Shown here one piece after another: positions 45,537 to 54,784 of a stretch of 64,000 bases of DNA. The notes beneath the pieces were generated by a model. That model was not told the DNA's origin and did no database searches. It was given only the letters and a program-made list of their open reading frames with translations. How positions within the stretch are numbered: position 1 is the first letter of the stretch; each line of letters starts with the position of its first letter. Source of the DNA: Paludibacter sp. (GTDB taxonomy: Bacteria; Bacteroidota; Bacteroidia; Bacteroidales; Paludibacteraceae). Location: positions 124,001-188,000 of the forward strand of contig JAQTUE010000006.1 of the NCBI GenBank assembly GCA_028710415.1, in the 5' to 3' direction. The translations under genes were made by a program, and so were the position numbers.

Positions 45537-47999
45537 ATGAAAAAAACAAACTATTTTAAGCTTTTTGCTCTTGCACTCATTTGTTGCCTGGGTACTACAA
45601 TTTCTGCACAAACTCAAGTTGGGGATTCATTGTCTTTTGCAACTGCATTGGCTGATTTACAAAGTCCGACAGGTAGTACACTAGGTACTGGTGGAGTGAT
45701 CCAATTGACTGCATCATTGACCTTGCGTCCCTGGAAACAAACTTATTTACTGGCATCTACTCCAACAGCACCGATTGAAATTAATACCCAACAATTTTCA
45801 ATTACAGTAAGTGGAACTGGTGTAACTGCTGATAGTACCATTTTAAAGGTCGGTGACAATATGAACATTCATGGAACTTCAACCGTATTAACTAATTTCA
45901 ACAGAGGCATTATTCGTATTTCCGGAGGTCAGATTAGTTCTACAACTACAGTCTCAGGAACAACAACAGTTTCCGGAGTTGCGGGTTGGGTATTTATGTC
46001 AGGTGGAACTGTTAGCATAAATGCGACAGGAGTTGTAAATGCGTATGCGCTTGGAGTATTAAATAATTTTTCATTGGTTTTACGTGGTGGAACTATTTCT
46101 GCAGTGGGTGATAATACGCGTGCGCTCAGTCTTACAGATAATGTCACCCCAACCCCCATAATTGGAGCAACTATTATAGCTAGTGGCATTGGCGCTTATG
46201 CCATTCAATCATTAGGAGTAAACTCTTTGACGATTGGGGATAATATGACTATAACTACATCTGGGGGTTCTGATGCCGCTTTAGTAGGTGGTGGGGCAAC
46301 TTCTAGAATTGTAATTCCTTCTGCTGCTTCAAATGTGGCAATATCGTCTACTATGCCGTATAAATTAGATAATGCAGCTTCAGCTGTAATTGATATGCGA
46401 GGACTTTCTTTGGTTGCAAGTCCAGTTTCAGGTTCGAGTTTAACTTATCCAGGAAATAATGTTACAATTTCCGTAATCGGTAATGCATCTGCTGCTACTG
46501 CAGGTATTTATTACAGTTATGTTGTGAATCCAACCATTTCAAGTCCGAACATTGCTTCAGGTGGATCAGTAGCTGCCTCTTCAGCATCAACTATTATTAA
46601 TGCGGCAATTGGGAAAAATGGTTTTATTGACACTAATATTCTGACAGCAAATTACACTGTGTCAGGTTTGCCAAGTGGCTTGCCAATAAACGTTAGCACT
46701 TTTGCTGATTTACAAGCTGCTTATACAACTTCACTTTCGGCATCTGATACAACACGTATAAAATTATTATCTGCAATAACTGTAAACGCAGCTTTCACAA
46801 TGACCCCAGATGCTGCACATCCAATTGTAATTGATGCAAACGGATTTCAAATAAATATCGGGGTTGCAGCCTCTACACATACAACAACTTTTGGCGGAAG
46901 TTTAATAATTAAAAGTTATGCAGCACCAGCAAACGGATTATTTAGAATATACGGTGCAACGAATACAAATTTTACCGGTGGTACATATATTATGAATGCA
47001 AGCAAACCGATTATTGATCTTGAAACAGGAAGTAGTATCAGTGATACGGGAACTCAAATAAACCTGTCAAATGCTACCTTTATAGTTAATGGAACAACGA
47101 ATGCTTCAAGCATTATTAAAACAGTTACTTCTAACGGTTACTTATTCTCAGCTACAAATTGTACTTTTACTGTGAATCCTAAAGCAGTAGCATTTAGTTT
47201 TAATGGAACCAAAAATATAAATATAAATAATTGTACATTAAATATGCTAGGGACAGATGCAACAAGCCAGCCATTTTATCAGGCTCCATCAAGTGCAGTT
47301 GCTGGTTATTCTTCAACTTTAACTATAAATGGATTGCAACTGAATATGAATGCTGCTACCGGGAATGTTTTTACCTGGAGCGGTAGTAAAGCCATTAATA
47401 CAGTCATAAAAGATTTAACCCTGAATGGATCAGGTGTTATTGCAAAACCAACAGGTGCAACAGGTACTGCTAAATTCTATGATTTCCGTGCCTTTACACC
47501 AACTGTAAGCGTAGCCTCAGGTTATTACACAAGTGATCAAAGTGTTGCATTAACTTTGCCAGCAACTGCTGTATTACCTGTAGACGCCGGTGTTGCAACT
47601 TTTGTTTATACTTTAGACGGAACAGATCCGTCAACCACCAGTTTAACAGCTACTCCTGTTTCTGTCACCATACCTGCCACCATTAAAATGGCTGCTAAGA
47701 GTGCTGATGGTTTGTTTTTAGGAAAAATATACTCGTTTGCCTATACTTTCCCTGTTACAGGAGTAGCTTCAGTAGACAGTAATAATGGTATTTCTATTTC
47801 CCCAACTGTAGTGGAAAATACTGTAACAGTAAACCAGAAAGCAAAACAAATCGTTGTCTTGGATTTAGCCGGCAAGTTGATGTTGCAAAAGTCAAATACA
47901 GCACAATTTGATATGTCTGCTCTCAGGTCAGGTGTTTATCTGGTTAAAGTTAGTGCAACAGATGCTACAACTAATACTTTCAAAGTAGTTAAGCTATAG
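45537..47999 (+). CDS. Secreted beta-helix-like protein of unknown function, T9SS
   Basis: The 820-aa protein has a signal peptide (ending TISAQ), followed by two beta-helix-like stretches. The first is rich in ISGGQISSTTTVSG-type turns (about 30-270). The second has INVSTFADLQAAYTTSLSASD and NFTGGTYIMNASKPIIDL (about 385-640). A chitobiase C-terminal-like domain follows (about 660-745, ATFVYTLDGTDPSTTSL) and then a T9SS tail (ISPTVVENTVTVNQK to SGVYLVKVSATDATTNTFKVVKL). It shares layout with its upstream neighbour but lacks the WGQ-type domains. No lyase or hydrolase active-site motif is visible. A surface binding or adhesion role is inferred. Confidence 0.75.
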   Translation: MKKTNYFKLFALALICCLGTTISAQTQVGDSLSFATALADLQSPTGSTLGTGGVIQLTASLTLRPWKQTYLLASTPTAPIEINTQQFSITVSGTGVTADSTILKVGDNMNIHGTSTVLTNFNRGIIRISGGQISSTTTVSGTTTVSGVAGWVFMSGGTVSINATGVVNAYALGVLNNFSLVLRGGTISAVGDNTRALSLTDNVTPTPIIGATIIASGIGAYAIQSLGVNSLTIGDNMTITTSGGSDAALVGGGATSRIVIPSAASNVAISSTMPYKLDNAASAVIDMRGLSLVASPVSGSSLTYPGNNVTISVIGNASAATAGIYYSYVVNPTISSPNIASGGSVAASSASTIINAAIGKNGFIDTNILTANYTVSGLPSGLPINVSTFADLQAAYTTSLSASDTTRIKLLSAITVNAAFTMTPDAAHPIVIDANGFQINIGVAASTHTTTFGGSLIIKSYAAPANGLFRIYGATNTNFTGGTYIMNASKPIIDLETGSSISDTGTQINLSNATFIVNGTTNASSIIKTVTSNGYLFSATNCTFTVNPKAVAFSFNGTKNININNCTLNMLGTDATSQPFYQAPSSAVAGYSSTLTINGLQLNMNAATGNVFTWSGSKAINTVIKDLTLNGSGVIAKPTGATGTAKFYDFRAFTPTVSVASGYYTSDQSVALTLPATAVLPVDAGVATFVYTLDGTDPSTTSLTATPVSVTIPATIKMAAKSADGLFLGKIYSFAYTFPVTGVASVDSNNGISISPTVVENTVTVNQKAKQIVVLDLAGKLMLQKSNTAQFDMSALRSGVYLVKVSATDATTNTFKVVKL

Positions 48000-48011
48000 G
48001 ATTTTCATTTC

Positions 48012-48042
48012 TCAGGAGATTGTAGTTTTTGCAGTCTCCTGA
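48012..48042 (+). terminator. Intercistronic hairpin
   Basis: TCAGGAGATTG and CAGTCTCCTGA form an 11-bp stem (one wobble) with a 9-nt loop containing TTTTT, 12 bases after the stop. Confidence 0.6.
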
Positions 48043-48111
48043 TTAAATAGACCTTAAGTTTTTTCATTCGTGCAAATATTATCTTTTTTATAAATTTCAA
48101 TTATCAATTCA

Positions 48112-49326
48112 ATGAATTACTTTAAAACAATTGTCATCTGCTCATTCATCTTCTTCTCTTTTCAAGGTGCATTTTCCCAGTCTTTACCCTACAATGCTCC
48201 TGCCAACAATTCGGGAAGTGCCAACACGGCCGCTTATAAGCTGGTGTGGCAGGATAATTTTGATGGTACTACTCTCAATGAATTTGATAACTGGGTGATA
48301 GAAGTGAATGGTGATGGAGGGGGTAACGCTGAACTGCAGTACTACCGTCGTGAAAACATTTCTGTTGGTACTGAGCCTGTCAGTGGTGCCAATTGTCTGA
48401 TCATTACTGCAAAAAAAGAAAGCTATGGTGGTAAAACATGTACTTCAGGCCGTCTGAAGACTTTCAGCAAGATGTCGTTCAAGCATGGCAGGATTGATGC
48501 CCGTATCAAACTGCCTAAAACCGCTAATGGATTATGGCCTGCATTCTGGATGATGGGCTATAATTACCCAACGGTAGGATGGCCTAAATGCGGTGAAATT
48601 GATATCATGGAAATGGGTAACACCAACGGTATAAACAGAGGCACCCAGGATAAGTATTACAGTACCTGGTACCATTGGGGTGAAAGCTGGAATGGAGGTT
48701 CTTATCCGAACTGGGGTCATGATGCCACTGCTACAAACAGTATTCAGGACGATTTCCATTTATTCACCCTGATATGGAACACTGACTATTTAGAAACATA
48801 TCTTGACCTGGATATAAATCCTTCGGCTGCTCCCCTGGCTCATATGGCTATCAACGGGGCAGATGTTGCAGGCAATGCAGCCCATTATTTCCACAAGCAG
48901 TTTTATACTATTTTCAACCTGGCAATTGGTGGTAATTTTACCGGAGTTCATGATATCAACAACGTAACGGCTTTAAATGCTGCCAATAATTACACGGCAA
49001 AAATGTATGTTGATTATGTCCGCGTATACCAACAGGGTACGGCTGATGAAACCTATACAGGTCCGGCTCTTGTTGGTACCAATGTGAAAGATGTGAAAGC
49101 AAACGATCAATACAGTATCTATCCAAACCCTGCCAACGATCATATCACTATCGTGGCTAATAACCAGCCAACCCGTGTTACCATCATGAATCTGTCGGGT
49201 CAGGAAGTGATGAGCGTTACGAATGCTACTTCCATTGATACTTCATCCTTGCCGGCAGGAAACTATTTAGTAAAAATAGTTGACAACAATGGTAAGGTTG
49301 AAACTCATCAAATGACTAAAAAATAA
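48112..49326 (+). CDS. GH16 beta-glucanase, T9SS
   Basis: This 404-aa enzyme has a signal peptide (ending GAFSQ), a GH16 domain (about 40-310) and a T9SS tail (YSIYPNPANDHITIV). The active-site strand EIDIME carries nucleophile Glu162, Asp164 and acid/base Glu167. It is closer to the GH16 at 59724 than to the one at 37011: both have QYY+RENISVG, GRLKTF/GRLSTK, LPKTANGLWPAFWM and KYYSTWYHWGE/KYFNGACHWGE. It probably cuts beta-1,3- or mixed-linkage glucan at the surface. Confidence 0.95.
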   Translation: MNYFKTIVICSFIFFSFQGAFSQSLPYNAPANNSGSANTAAYKLVWQDNFDGTTLNEFDNWVIEVNGDGGGNAELQYYRRENISVGTEPVSGANCLIITAKKESYGGKTCTSGRLKTFSKMSFKHGRIDARIKLPKTANGLWPAFWMMGYNYPTVGWPKCGEIDIMEMGNTNGINRGTQDKYYSTWYHWGESWNGGSYPNWGHDATATNSIQDDFHLFTLIWNTDYLETYLDLDINPSAAPLAHMAINGADVAGNAAHYFHKQFYTIFNLAIGGNFTGVHDINNVTALNAANNYTAKMYVDYVRVYQQGTADETYTGPALVGTNVKDVKANDQYSIYPNPANDHITIVANNQPTRVTIMNLSGQEVMSVTNATSIDTSSLPAGNYLVKIVDNNGKVETHQMTKK

Positions 49327-49375
49327 GCATTAGCACCTCTAATTTAGTTAAATCAGTACTTACCGGCTCTTAAAT

Positions 49376-49411
49376 CCCTAAAGTGAACTCCCTTCACTTT
49401 AGGGTATTTTT
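49376..49411 (+). terminator. Intrinsic terminator-like hairpin inside unit B
   Basis: CCCTAAAGTGAA and TTCACTTTAGGG pair perfectly (12 bp, 5-nt loop) and are followed by TATTTTT. This is the only internal hairpin of unit B with a T-run, so the last gene (GH2, 49442) may be expressed by read-through. Confidence 0.78.
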
Positions 49412-49441
49412 AAACACTATCAATTCACACCCTTTTTAAGT

Positions 49442-52400
49442 ATGAAGTCAACTCTCCTGCTTTTTATCGTGGCATGTTGCATGGCGCTTTCCCTTTCTGC
49501 AAACGGAACCTATACACCTCCCCAGAATAACCGCATTAAATACAACCTGAATTACGACTGGAAATTCAATAAAGCTGATGTGGCGAACTCACAACTGGTG
49601 ATATTTAATGATGCTTCGTGGAAAACAGTCAGCTTGCCTCATACCTACAACGATTACGATTTCTTTAATACCTGGATTACCGGAAGTGGTCATTATGGCT
49701 GGGCGGGTAAAACCTGGTACCGCAAACACTTTAAACTGGACAGCTCGCTGGCAGGACGCAATGTTTTTGTTGAATTTGAAGGCATACGCCAGGCCGGTGA
49801 GATCTATATCAACGGGACCTGGGTTGGACGTCATGAAGATGGTATTACACCCGGTGGATTCGATATTTCAGCTTATGTGAATTTTGGATCAACCGAAAAT
49901 ATTCTGGCAGTGAAAGTAGATAATACACTTGGATATAAGGAAGTGGCAACAGGGATCTCCTTTACCTGGAATACACCTCCTTTTGATCCGAATTTCGGTG
50001 GGATAGTGAGCAATGTAAACCTGCATGTGATGGATAAGATTTATCAGACTCTGCCATTATATAATAATCTGGGAACAACAGGTACTTACGTGTATCCTAC
50101 GAATATCAATATAGGGGCCCGATCAGCCGATATCACCGTGGAAGCACAGGTGATAAACAGCAATACCGATACTATAACTGTAGATTATGTGGTGGCAATT
50201 GTTGACCGGGATGGTTATCTGGTTGCTTCCGATACAGTACCTGCCAATTCATTTAAAGCAGGAGAAACTAAAACCCTGTCAACAAAGCTTCCTCTTACGA
50301 ACGTAAAATTCTGGTCGCCGGGTTATCCCAATTTATATAAAGTCTATTCCCAGCTGGTGAGTCAGGGACATGTGCTTGATGTGTGCCAGACGCCCCTGGG
50401 TGTAAGGAAAGTTGATTTTAATGTGGCCGAAGGCCTGACCATCAACGGAAACTTTTTATACCTCAAGGGGTATGCACCAAGAACCACGATGGAATGGGTA
50501 TCTTTAGGTGTTGCCCCGAATTGGATGGCTGAATATGATTTCAGCCTGATGAAACAAACAAACGGTAATTTTATCCGACCAATGCATTGTGGTCCCCGGA
50601 AAAGGGATGTTGAGGCTGCTGATAAATTTGGAACTATCTATGCTTGTCCGGCAGGGGATGGCGAATCGGATGCTACCGGCCGCCAGTGGGATCAACGTGT
50701 GGAAGTGATGCGGGCACTGACGATTTTCTACCGGAATAACCCTTCCATTGTGTTTTTTGAAGGTGGTAACCAACATATTATTCCGGCGCACATGCAGGAG
50801 ATGCAGAATATCCGCAAGACCTGGGATCCTTACGGAGGCCGTTTCAGTGGTACCCGTTCTACGGATTCAGACCTGGCAGCCTACGAAGAATATGGTTCTA
50901 CCATGGATGGCCCGGGAACATCTGCTACCATTCCCATTTGGGATGCTGAATATGCCCGGGGTGAAAGTCCGCGCAGGGTGTGGGATAAGTATTCCCCTCC
51001 CAGTTTTGGATATAAAAATATAGCTGATACTTCGAATACGATTGTCGAATTCCCTGTTGATAATTTCCTGTATAACAGTTGTGAGGATTTGGCGCTAAAT
51101 AACGTGAAAAAGTATAACGACCGGTGGTCTAAACGCGGTGGACTGGGTTTAAGTTCTGTCATGTGTGGTGGTGCCAAGATTATCTTTGCTGATGGGGTGA
51201 GTCACGGTCGGATGAATAAAACAGAAGTATGCCGCGTAAGTGGGGTTATGGATGCAGCACGACTTCCCAAGGAATCGTTTTATGCCATGAAAGCGGCACA
51301 AAGTGATACTACCGACCTTGAATTGCTCGGACACTGGACATACCCTGCCGGAACCATTAAGCCTGTTTATGTCGTTTCCAACATGGAAAATGTCAGTCTG
51401 GCTACTTACGATACCTCCGGAAAACTGATTAAAGACTATGGCATGGGAGTACGATCAAACCAGTTTGAATTTACCTTTGCCAATGTTGCCTGGATGCCCG
51501 GTAAAATAGTGGCTACAGGATATGATGGCGGTGTAGCAAAGAAATCCAGGCAAATTGTTTCAGCCGGTGCACCTTCTAAATTGAAGTTGACTCCACTTTT
51601 GGGACCAACAGGATTTATTGCTGATGGGAATGACGTGGCCATGTTCGATGTGGAAGTAGTGGATGCAAATGGTATCAGGGTTCCTACCCAGGATGGAAAG
51701 GTAAGCTTTACCTATTCGGGCGAAGGTTTTTACCTCGGAGGTTACAACAGTGGCATCCAGAATAGCGTTTATCAGGACACCCTGCATACCGAATGTGGCA
51801 TTAACCGTGTATTTGTCCGGGCAACCCGCAACTCAGGAAGTTTTACATTGAATGCTACTGCTGCCGGATTAACATCTGCAACTTCTACCATTAATTCGCA
51901 GCCGTTCAACTTGATTGATGGACTGACTGCCCAGCGTCCACAGGGATATCTGGTCAATGCAACCGATCCTCCAATCGTAGCTGCTTTCCATTTTGACGAT
52001 ATTGTAAATGCGGAAGTGAACACAGAGATTACATCCGCTTTAACCACGCTTTCGGGAGTAACAACCCCACAGACCATACAAATTGCAGCTACCGGATATA
52101 CAGCCACGTATTCCATCAATGGAGGTACCTTTACTTCTGCTAATGGTATAGTGAATAATGGTGATCAGATCAGGGTAAAACTCACTTCGGATAGTCAGTA
52201 CCTGACTACCCGTTCGGCAACAGTAACCATTGGTACGACAAAAGACATTTTCAGCATCACCACCAAAAAGGCTCCGGTGGTCAGGATATTACCCAATCTG
52301 GCTTTAAACAAACCGGTTACATCCTCTACTTTCCAGGCAGGCAATGAAGTTACCCATGTGAACGATGGCAGTGTTACTTCCCGCTGGGCAGGTGCTTCAG

Positions 52401-53266
52401 CTGTTTATCCACAGTCGTTTGTGGTCGACTTGATGGCACCCTATAAGATCGACAGTACGGAATTTATGCCGTATGCGAGCCGTGATTATAAATTCATGCT
52501 GGAAGGATCGCTGAACGGATCCGATTTTTTTACTTTGTCCGATCAAACCAATAACAAGCTCAGTGCATTGACAGTTCCTACAAAATTTGCAGCACAAACT
52601 GCCCGTTTTGTTCGTATGACCATTCCGGGTGCAGCTACTTATACAGGTGGATGGACATCCATCTATGAATTCAGGGTGTACGAAGCTCCAAAGGATACTG
52701 TTCCAAATCAGTTTCATATAATTCCTCAGACGAATGCTGATTTGTTTTCGTCGGGCGTATCAGCACCATTCATAGTAACAGGGATCGATGGTCCTGCAAC
52801 AATTTCTATTTCAAACAATACTGAAATAGCCGGTTTTTCTGTGAACAAAGGTCTTTTTTCTCCTGATCCTTCGACAGTGAATGCCAACGATACCATACGA
52901 GTGATGCTGGGCACCGGCTCCCAGTATAACAATACCTATTCAGTGAAAGTCACCATTGGAGGAATCTCCGATAACTTCAACATCACCACGGTTAGTCTGC
53001 TGAGTAATATTGAAAAATTATCCGGACAGGGTGTCCTGAGCTTTTACCCCAACCCATCAACCGGCATGGTAAAAATTACCGGCATACAGGAAGGTGGTCT
53101 GCTGGAAGTTTACAATGTGGCAGGGCAACAGGTAAAGAATGAGAATGTGGATAACCTGTCAAATTACAATCTTAACCTGTCACATTTTGAGCCGGGGATG
53201 TATCTGGTAAAATTCAGTACCCGAACCTGGGCTTATCACGGGCAAATTATCCTGAGGACAAAATAA
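49442..53266 (+). CDS. Large GH2-family protein lacking the usual acid/base Glu, with CBM32-like domain, T9SS
   Basis: The 1274-aa protein has a GH2 sugar-binding domain (about 35-205, TWYRKHFKLD, EIYINGTWVGRHEDG), an Ig-like domain and a TIM barrel from about 330. The nucleophile candidate is Glu503 in IWDAEYARGE. At the acid/base position the sequence reads FFEGGNQH (Gln444) instead of the family's N-E. Beyond it lie a DUF4982-like stretch, an invasin/Ig-like domain (about 725-850), an F5/8-type C domain (about 952-1080, NLALNKPVTSS, VTSRWAGAS) and a T9SS tail (LSFYPNPSTGMVKI). Either another residue serves as acid or the activity is altered. Glu440, four residues upstream, is a candidate. 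It is the last gene of unit B. Confidence 0.86.
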   Translation: MKSTLLLFIVACCMALSLSANGTYTPPQNNRIKYNLNYDWKFNKADVANSQLVIFNDASWKTVSLPHTYNDYDFFNTWITGSGHYGWAGKTWYRKHFKLDSSLAGRNVFVEFEGIRQAGEIYINGTWVGRHEDGITPGGFDISAYVNFGSTENILAVKVDNTLGYKEVATGISFTWNTPPFDPNFGGIVSNVNLHVMDKIYQTLPLYNNLGTTGTYVYPTNINIGARSADITVEAQVINSNTDTITVDYVVAIVDRDGYLVASDTVPANSFKAGETKTLSTKLPLTNVKFWSPGYPNLYKVYSQLVSQGHVLDVCQTPLGVRKVDFNVAEGLTINGNFLYLKGYAPRTTMEWVSLGVAPNWMAEYDFSLMKQTNGNFIRPMHCGPRKRDVEAADKFGTIYACPAGDGESDATGRQWDQRVEVMRALTIFYRNNPSIVFFEGGNQHIIPAHMQEMQNIRKTWDPYGGRFSGTRSTDSDLAAYEEYGSTMDGPGTSATIPIWDAEYARGESPRRVWDKYSPPSFGYKNIADTSNTIVEFPVDNFLYNSCEDLALNNVKKYNDRWSKRGGLGLSSVMCGGAKIIFADGVSHGRMNKTEVCRVSGVMDAARLPKESFYAMKAAQSDTTDLELLGHWTYPAGTIKPVYVVSNMENVSLATYDTSGKLIKDYGMGVRSNQFEFTFANVAWMPGKIVATGYDGGVAKKSRQIVSAGAPSKLKLTPLLGPTGFIADGNDVAMFDVEVVDANGIRVPTQDGKVSFTYSGEGFYLGGYNSGIQNSVYQDTLHTECGINRVFVRATRNSGSFTLNATAAGLTSATSTINSQPFNLIDGLTAQRPQGYLVNATDPPIVAAFHFDDIVNAEVNTEITSALTTLSGVTTPQTIQIAATGYTATYSINGGTFTSANGIVNNGDQIRVKLTSDSQYLTTRSATVTIGTTKDIFSITTKKAPVVRILPNLALNKPVTSSTFQAGNEVTHVNDGSVTSRWAGASAVYPQSFVVDLMAPYKIDSTEFMPYASRDYKFMLEGSLNGSDFFTLSDQTNNKLSALTVPTKFAAQTARFVRMTIPGAATYTGGWTSIYEFRVYEAPKDTVPNQFHIIPQTNADLFSSGVSAPFIVTGIDGPATISISNNTEIAGFSVNKGLFSPDPSTVNANDTIRVMLGTGSQYNNTYSVKVTIGGISDNFNITTVSLLSNIEKLSGQGVLSFYPNPSTGMVKITGIQEGGLLEVYNVAGQQVKNENVDNLSNYNLNLSHFEPGMYLVKFSTRTWAYHGQIILRTK

Positions 53267-53297
53267 ATGGTATTTTGTAAAACAGGTATTGTAATAA

Positions 53298-53534
53298 ACA
53301 AAATGGTTCTACTGAGTTTGTTGTGGAACCAATAAAAACAACTAAATAGTTCACCACAAAAGTTACAAAAGAACACAAAAGCACAAATTCTTTTAAAAAT
53401 TCAGAAACCGCTTAAAAGCAATCCTTTTGTGTTCTTCTTCATAATGATATCAAATATTAAACTTTTGTGGTTGCTTTTGTCACTTTTGTGGTTTAATATA
53501 TTTCTTCACAGGAAAACCAATAGAACCAACAAAA
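53298..53534. mobile_element. MITE-like element, copy 2 (225 bp plus 6-bp target duplications)
   Basis: Element 53304-53528 has the same 225-bp length and 8-bp TIRs (TGGTTCTA/TAGAACCA) as copy 1 at 4421-4645, with high identity throughout. It is flanked by ACAAAA on both sides (53298-53303 and 53529-53534), unlike TAAAAG at copy 1. It sits 31 bases after the last gene of unit B and could affect its 3' end. Confidence 0.85.
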
Positions 53535-54007
53535 TGACAGTACACTGATAGCCTATTTCGAAATGCAGTATATTGCATTCCGCTTACCTGCTTGATTATA
53601 CCTGCTGAAAGCCGGTCGGCGGGTGTACAGGCTAATATAGAAATAAAACCGGTTCGATTTAATTTCCCAAACAATTAATTAGCAGTAACTGTGCAACCCG
53701 ACACCGTTATTGCTTTTTTTTAATATAAATATCCGCGTTTTTCCTGAAAGCTATTTATCCTTCACAGCAAATCTACCCGAGGTCATTAATCTATTAAAAT
53801 GTCGCATCCTAAATGATTCAAATCAGGTGTGACAATTCAATCCATCTGGTGTATTTATTTAAATTACATATGGTTAATACAACAATTAGGTACCACATTT
53901 TAAATGATCCGCTTGCTACTTTCAAATACTAAAACAACTCATTCCTGCCGGTTTTTCCAACTGACAGAAATTTCAATCTTTTTTTCCGGAAGTAAGGAAA
54001 ATAGCAA

Positions 54008-54326
54008 GAAATTGAAGCCTTTTTTCGAATTCAAATCTTTTGAATTCAGTTTGTATTTGTTTTAGGTTGAGAGAGGGTTCATTGAGGGTTGGTTGAGGGT
54101 TCATTGAGGGTTCATTGAGGGTTCATTGAGGTAAACCTCATTGAACCCTCTCTCAACCCCCTCTGAACCCTCTTTAAAATGTCTTTGAACAGAGAATGAG
54201 TGGAATTGTAATTCAAAATAAATAAAAGAGGGTTGAATTGCCAAAAAAGAAACAAAATCAGGAATTTTTGGGATTTTTATTCCGGAACTGATTCAATGCC
54301 ACCCCACATCCATCAGCCGGTGGAAA
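54008..54326. repeat. Long intergenic repeat with 11-bp-periodic hairpin, copy 2
   Basis: The flanks are the same as copy 1 at 3765-4073 (GAATTCAAATCTTTTGAATTC-like dyad, then TTTAGGTTGAGAGAGGG). Here the array has five 11-bp units (54073-54127: GAGGGTTCATT, GAGGGTTGGTT, then GAGGGTTCATT three times) against four in copy 1. It is followed by GAGGTAAACCTC and the complementary arm. The unit count differs, so the array behaves like a VNTR. Confidence 0.85.
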
Positions 54327-54439
54327 CAGAAGAAGCGGTTGGTAATTTTGAACTAATGATTAACGTACGATAAGTACAATTTGATTGTTAAGTAAAACTA
54401 TAAGTAATTCAAAATATTTAATAATCCATTTTGAGTTTT

Positions 54440-54548
54440 GACCCCCTAACCCCCAAAGGGGGCATTAAGACGCAGTATTTGAATTGTTGATAATACTAAA
54501 TCACTCCTGAAGATGCTCTCTTACGCCCCCTTTGGGGGTCGGGGGGTC
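54440..54548. repeat. C/G-run inverted repeat
   Basis: GACCCCCTAACCCCC continuing into AAAGGGGGC (54440-54463) is mirrored by GCCCCCTTTGGGGG then TCGGGGGGTC (54525-54548), separated by 61 bases. Each arm is also a small hairpin by itself. I associate such C5/G5 elements with intergenic spaces of many Bacteroidota genomes. Confidence 0.7.
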
Positions 54549-54713
54549 AGGAATTAAATAGTTGCAATAATAGTCAGCTTGTATATTTAACAAACATATC
54601 AATATTTATTACTGATTACTTATCTTATAAATATTTAAATTAAAAAAAATCAAAAGTTCAGATTCTCCCCCTATTACGAAGATAAATCCACATCCACAAC
54701 TGTCATGAGTCAG

Positions 54714-54721
54714 TATATTTG
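54714..54721 (+). promoter_or_regulatory. -7 box of the PL9-like gene
   Basis: TATATTTG followed by C lies 63 bases before the ATG. The dyad, TGC block and TTTTTGTGAGG of modules A-C are absent upstream, so this gene seems to be outside the shared regulon. Confidence 0.65.
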
Positions 54722-54784
54722 CACCATGAATACCCGGGAAGATACTCCGGGAGCAAAAAAATTCTTACATAACAGTCTATTCAC

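Larger units (their letters stand above)
53535..54713. other. Non-coding gap between unit B and the lyase gene
   Basis: No supported gene lies here. It holds the second copy of the long 11-bp-periodic repeat (54008-54326) and a C/G-rich inverted repeat (54440-54548). The rest is A/T-rich with no visible structure. The promoter of the lyase begins at 54714. Confidence 0.75.

Noticed and set aside
53480-53674. 64-aa minus-strand ORF after unit B
   Set aside because: It starts downstream of and reads into the MITE; no domain or promoter.
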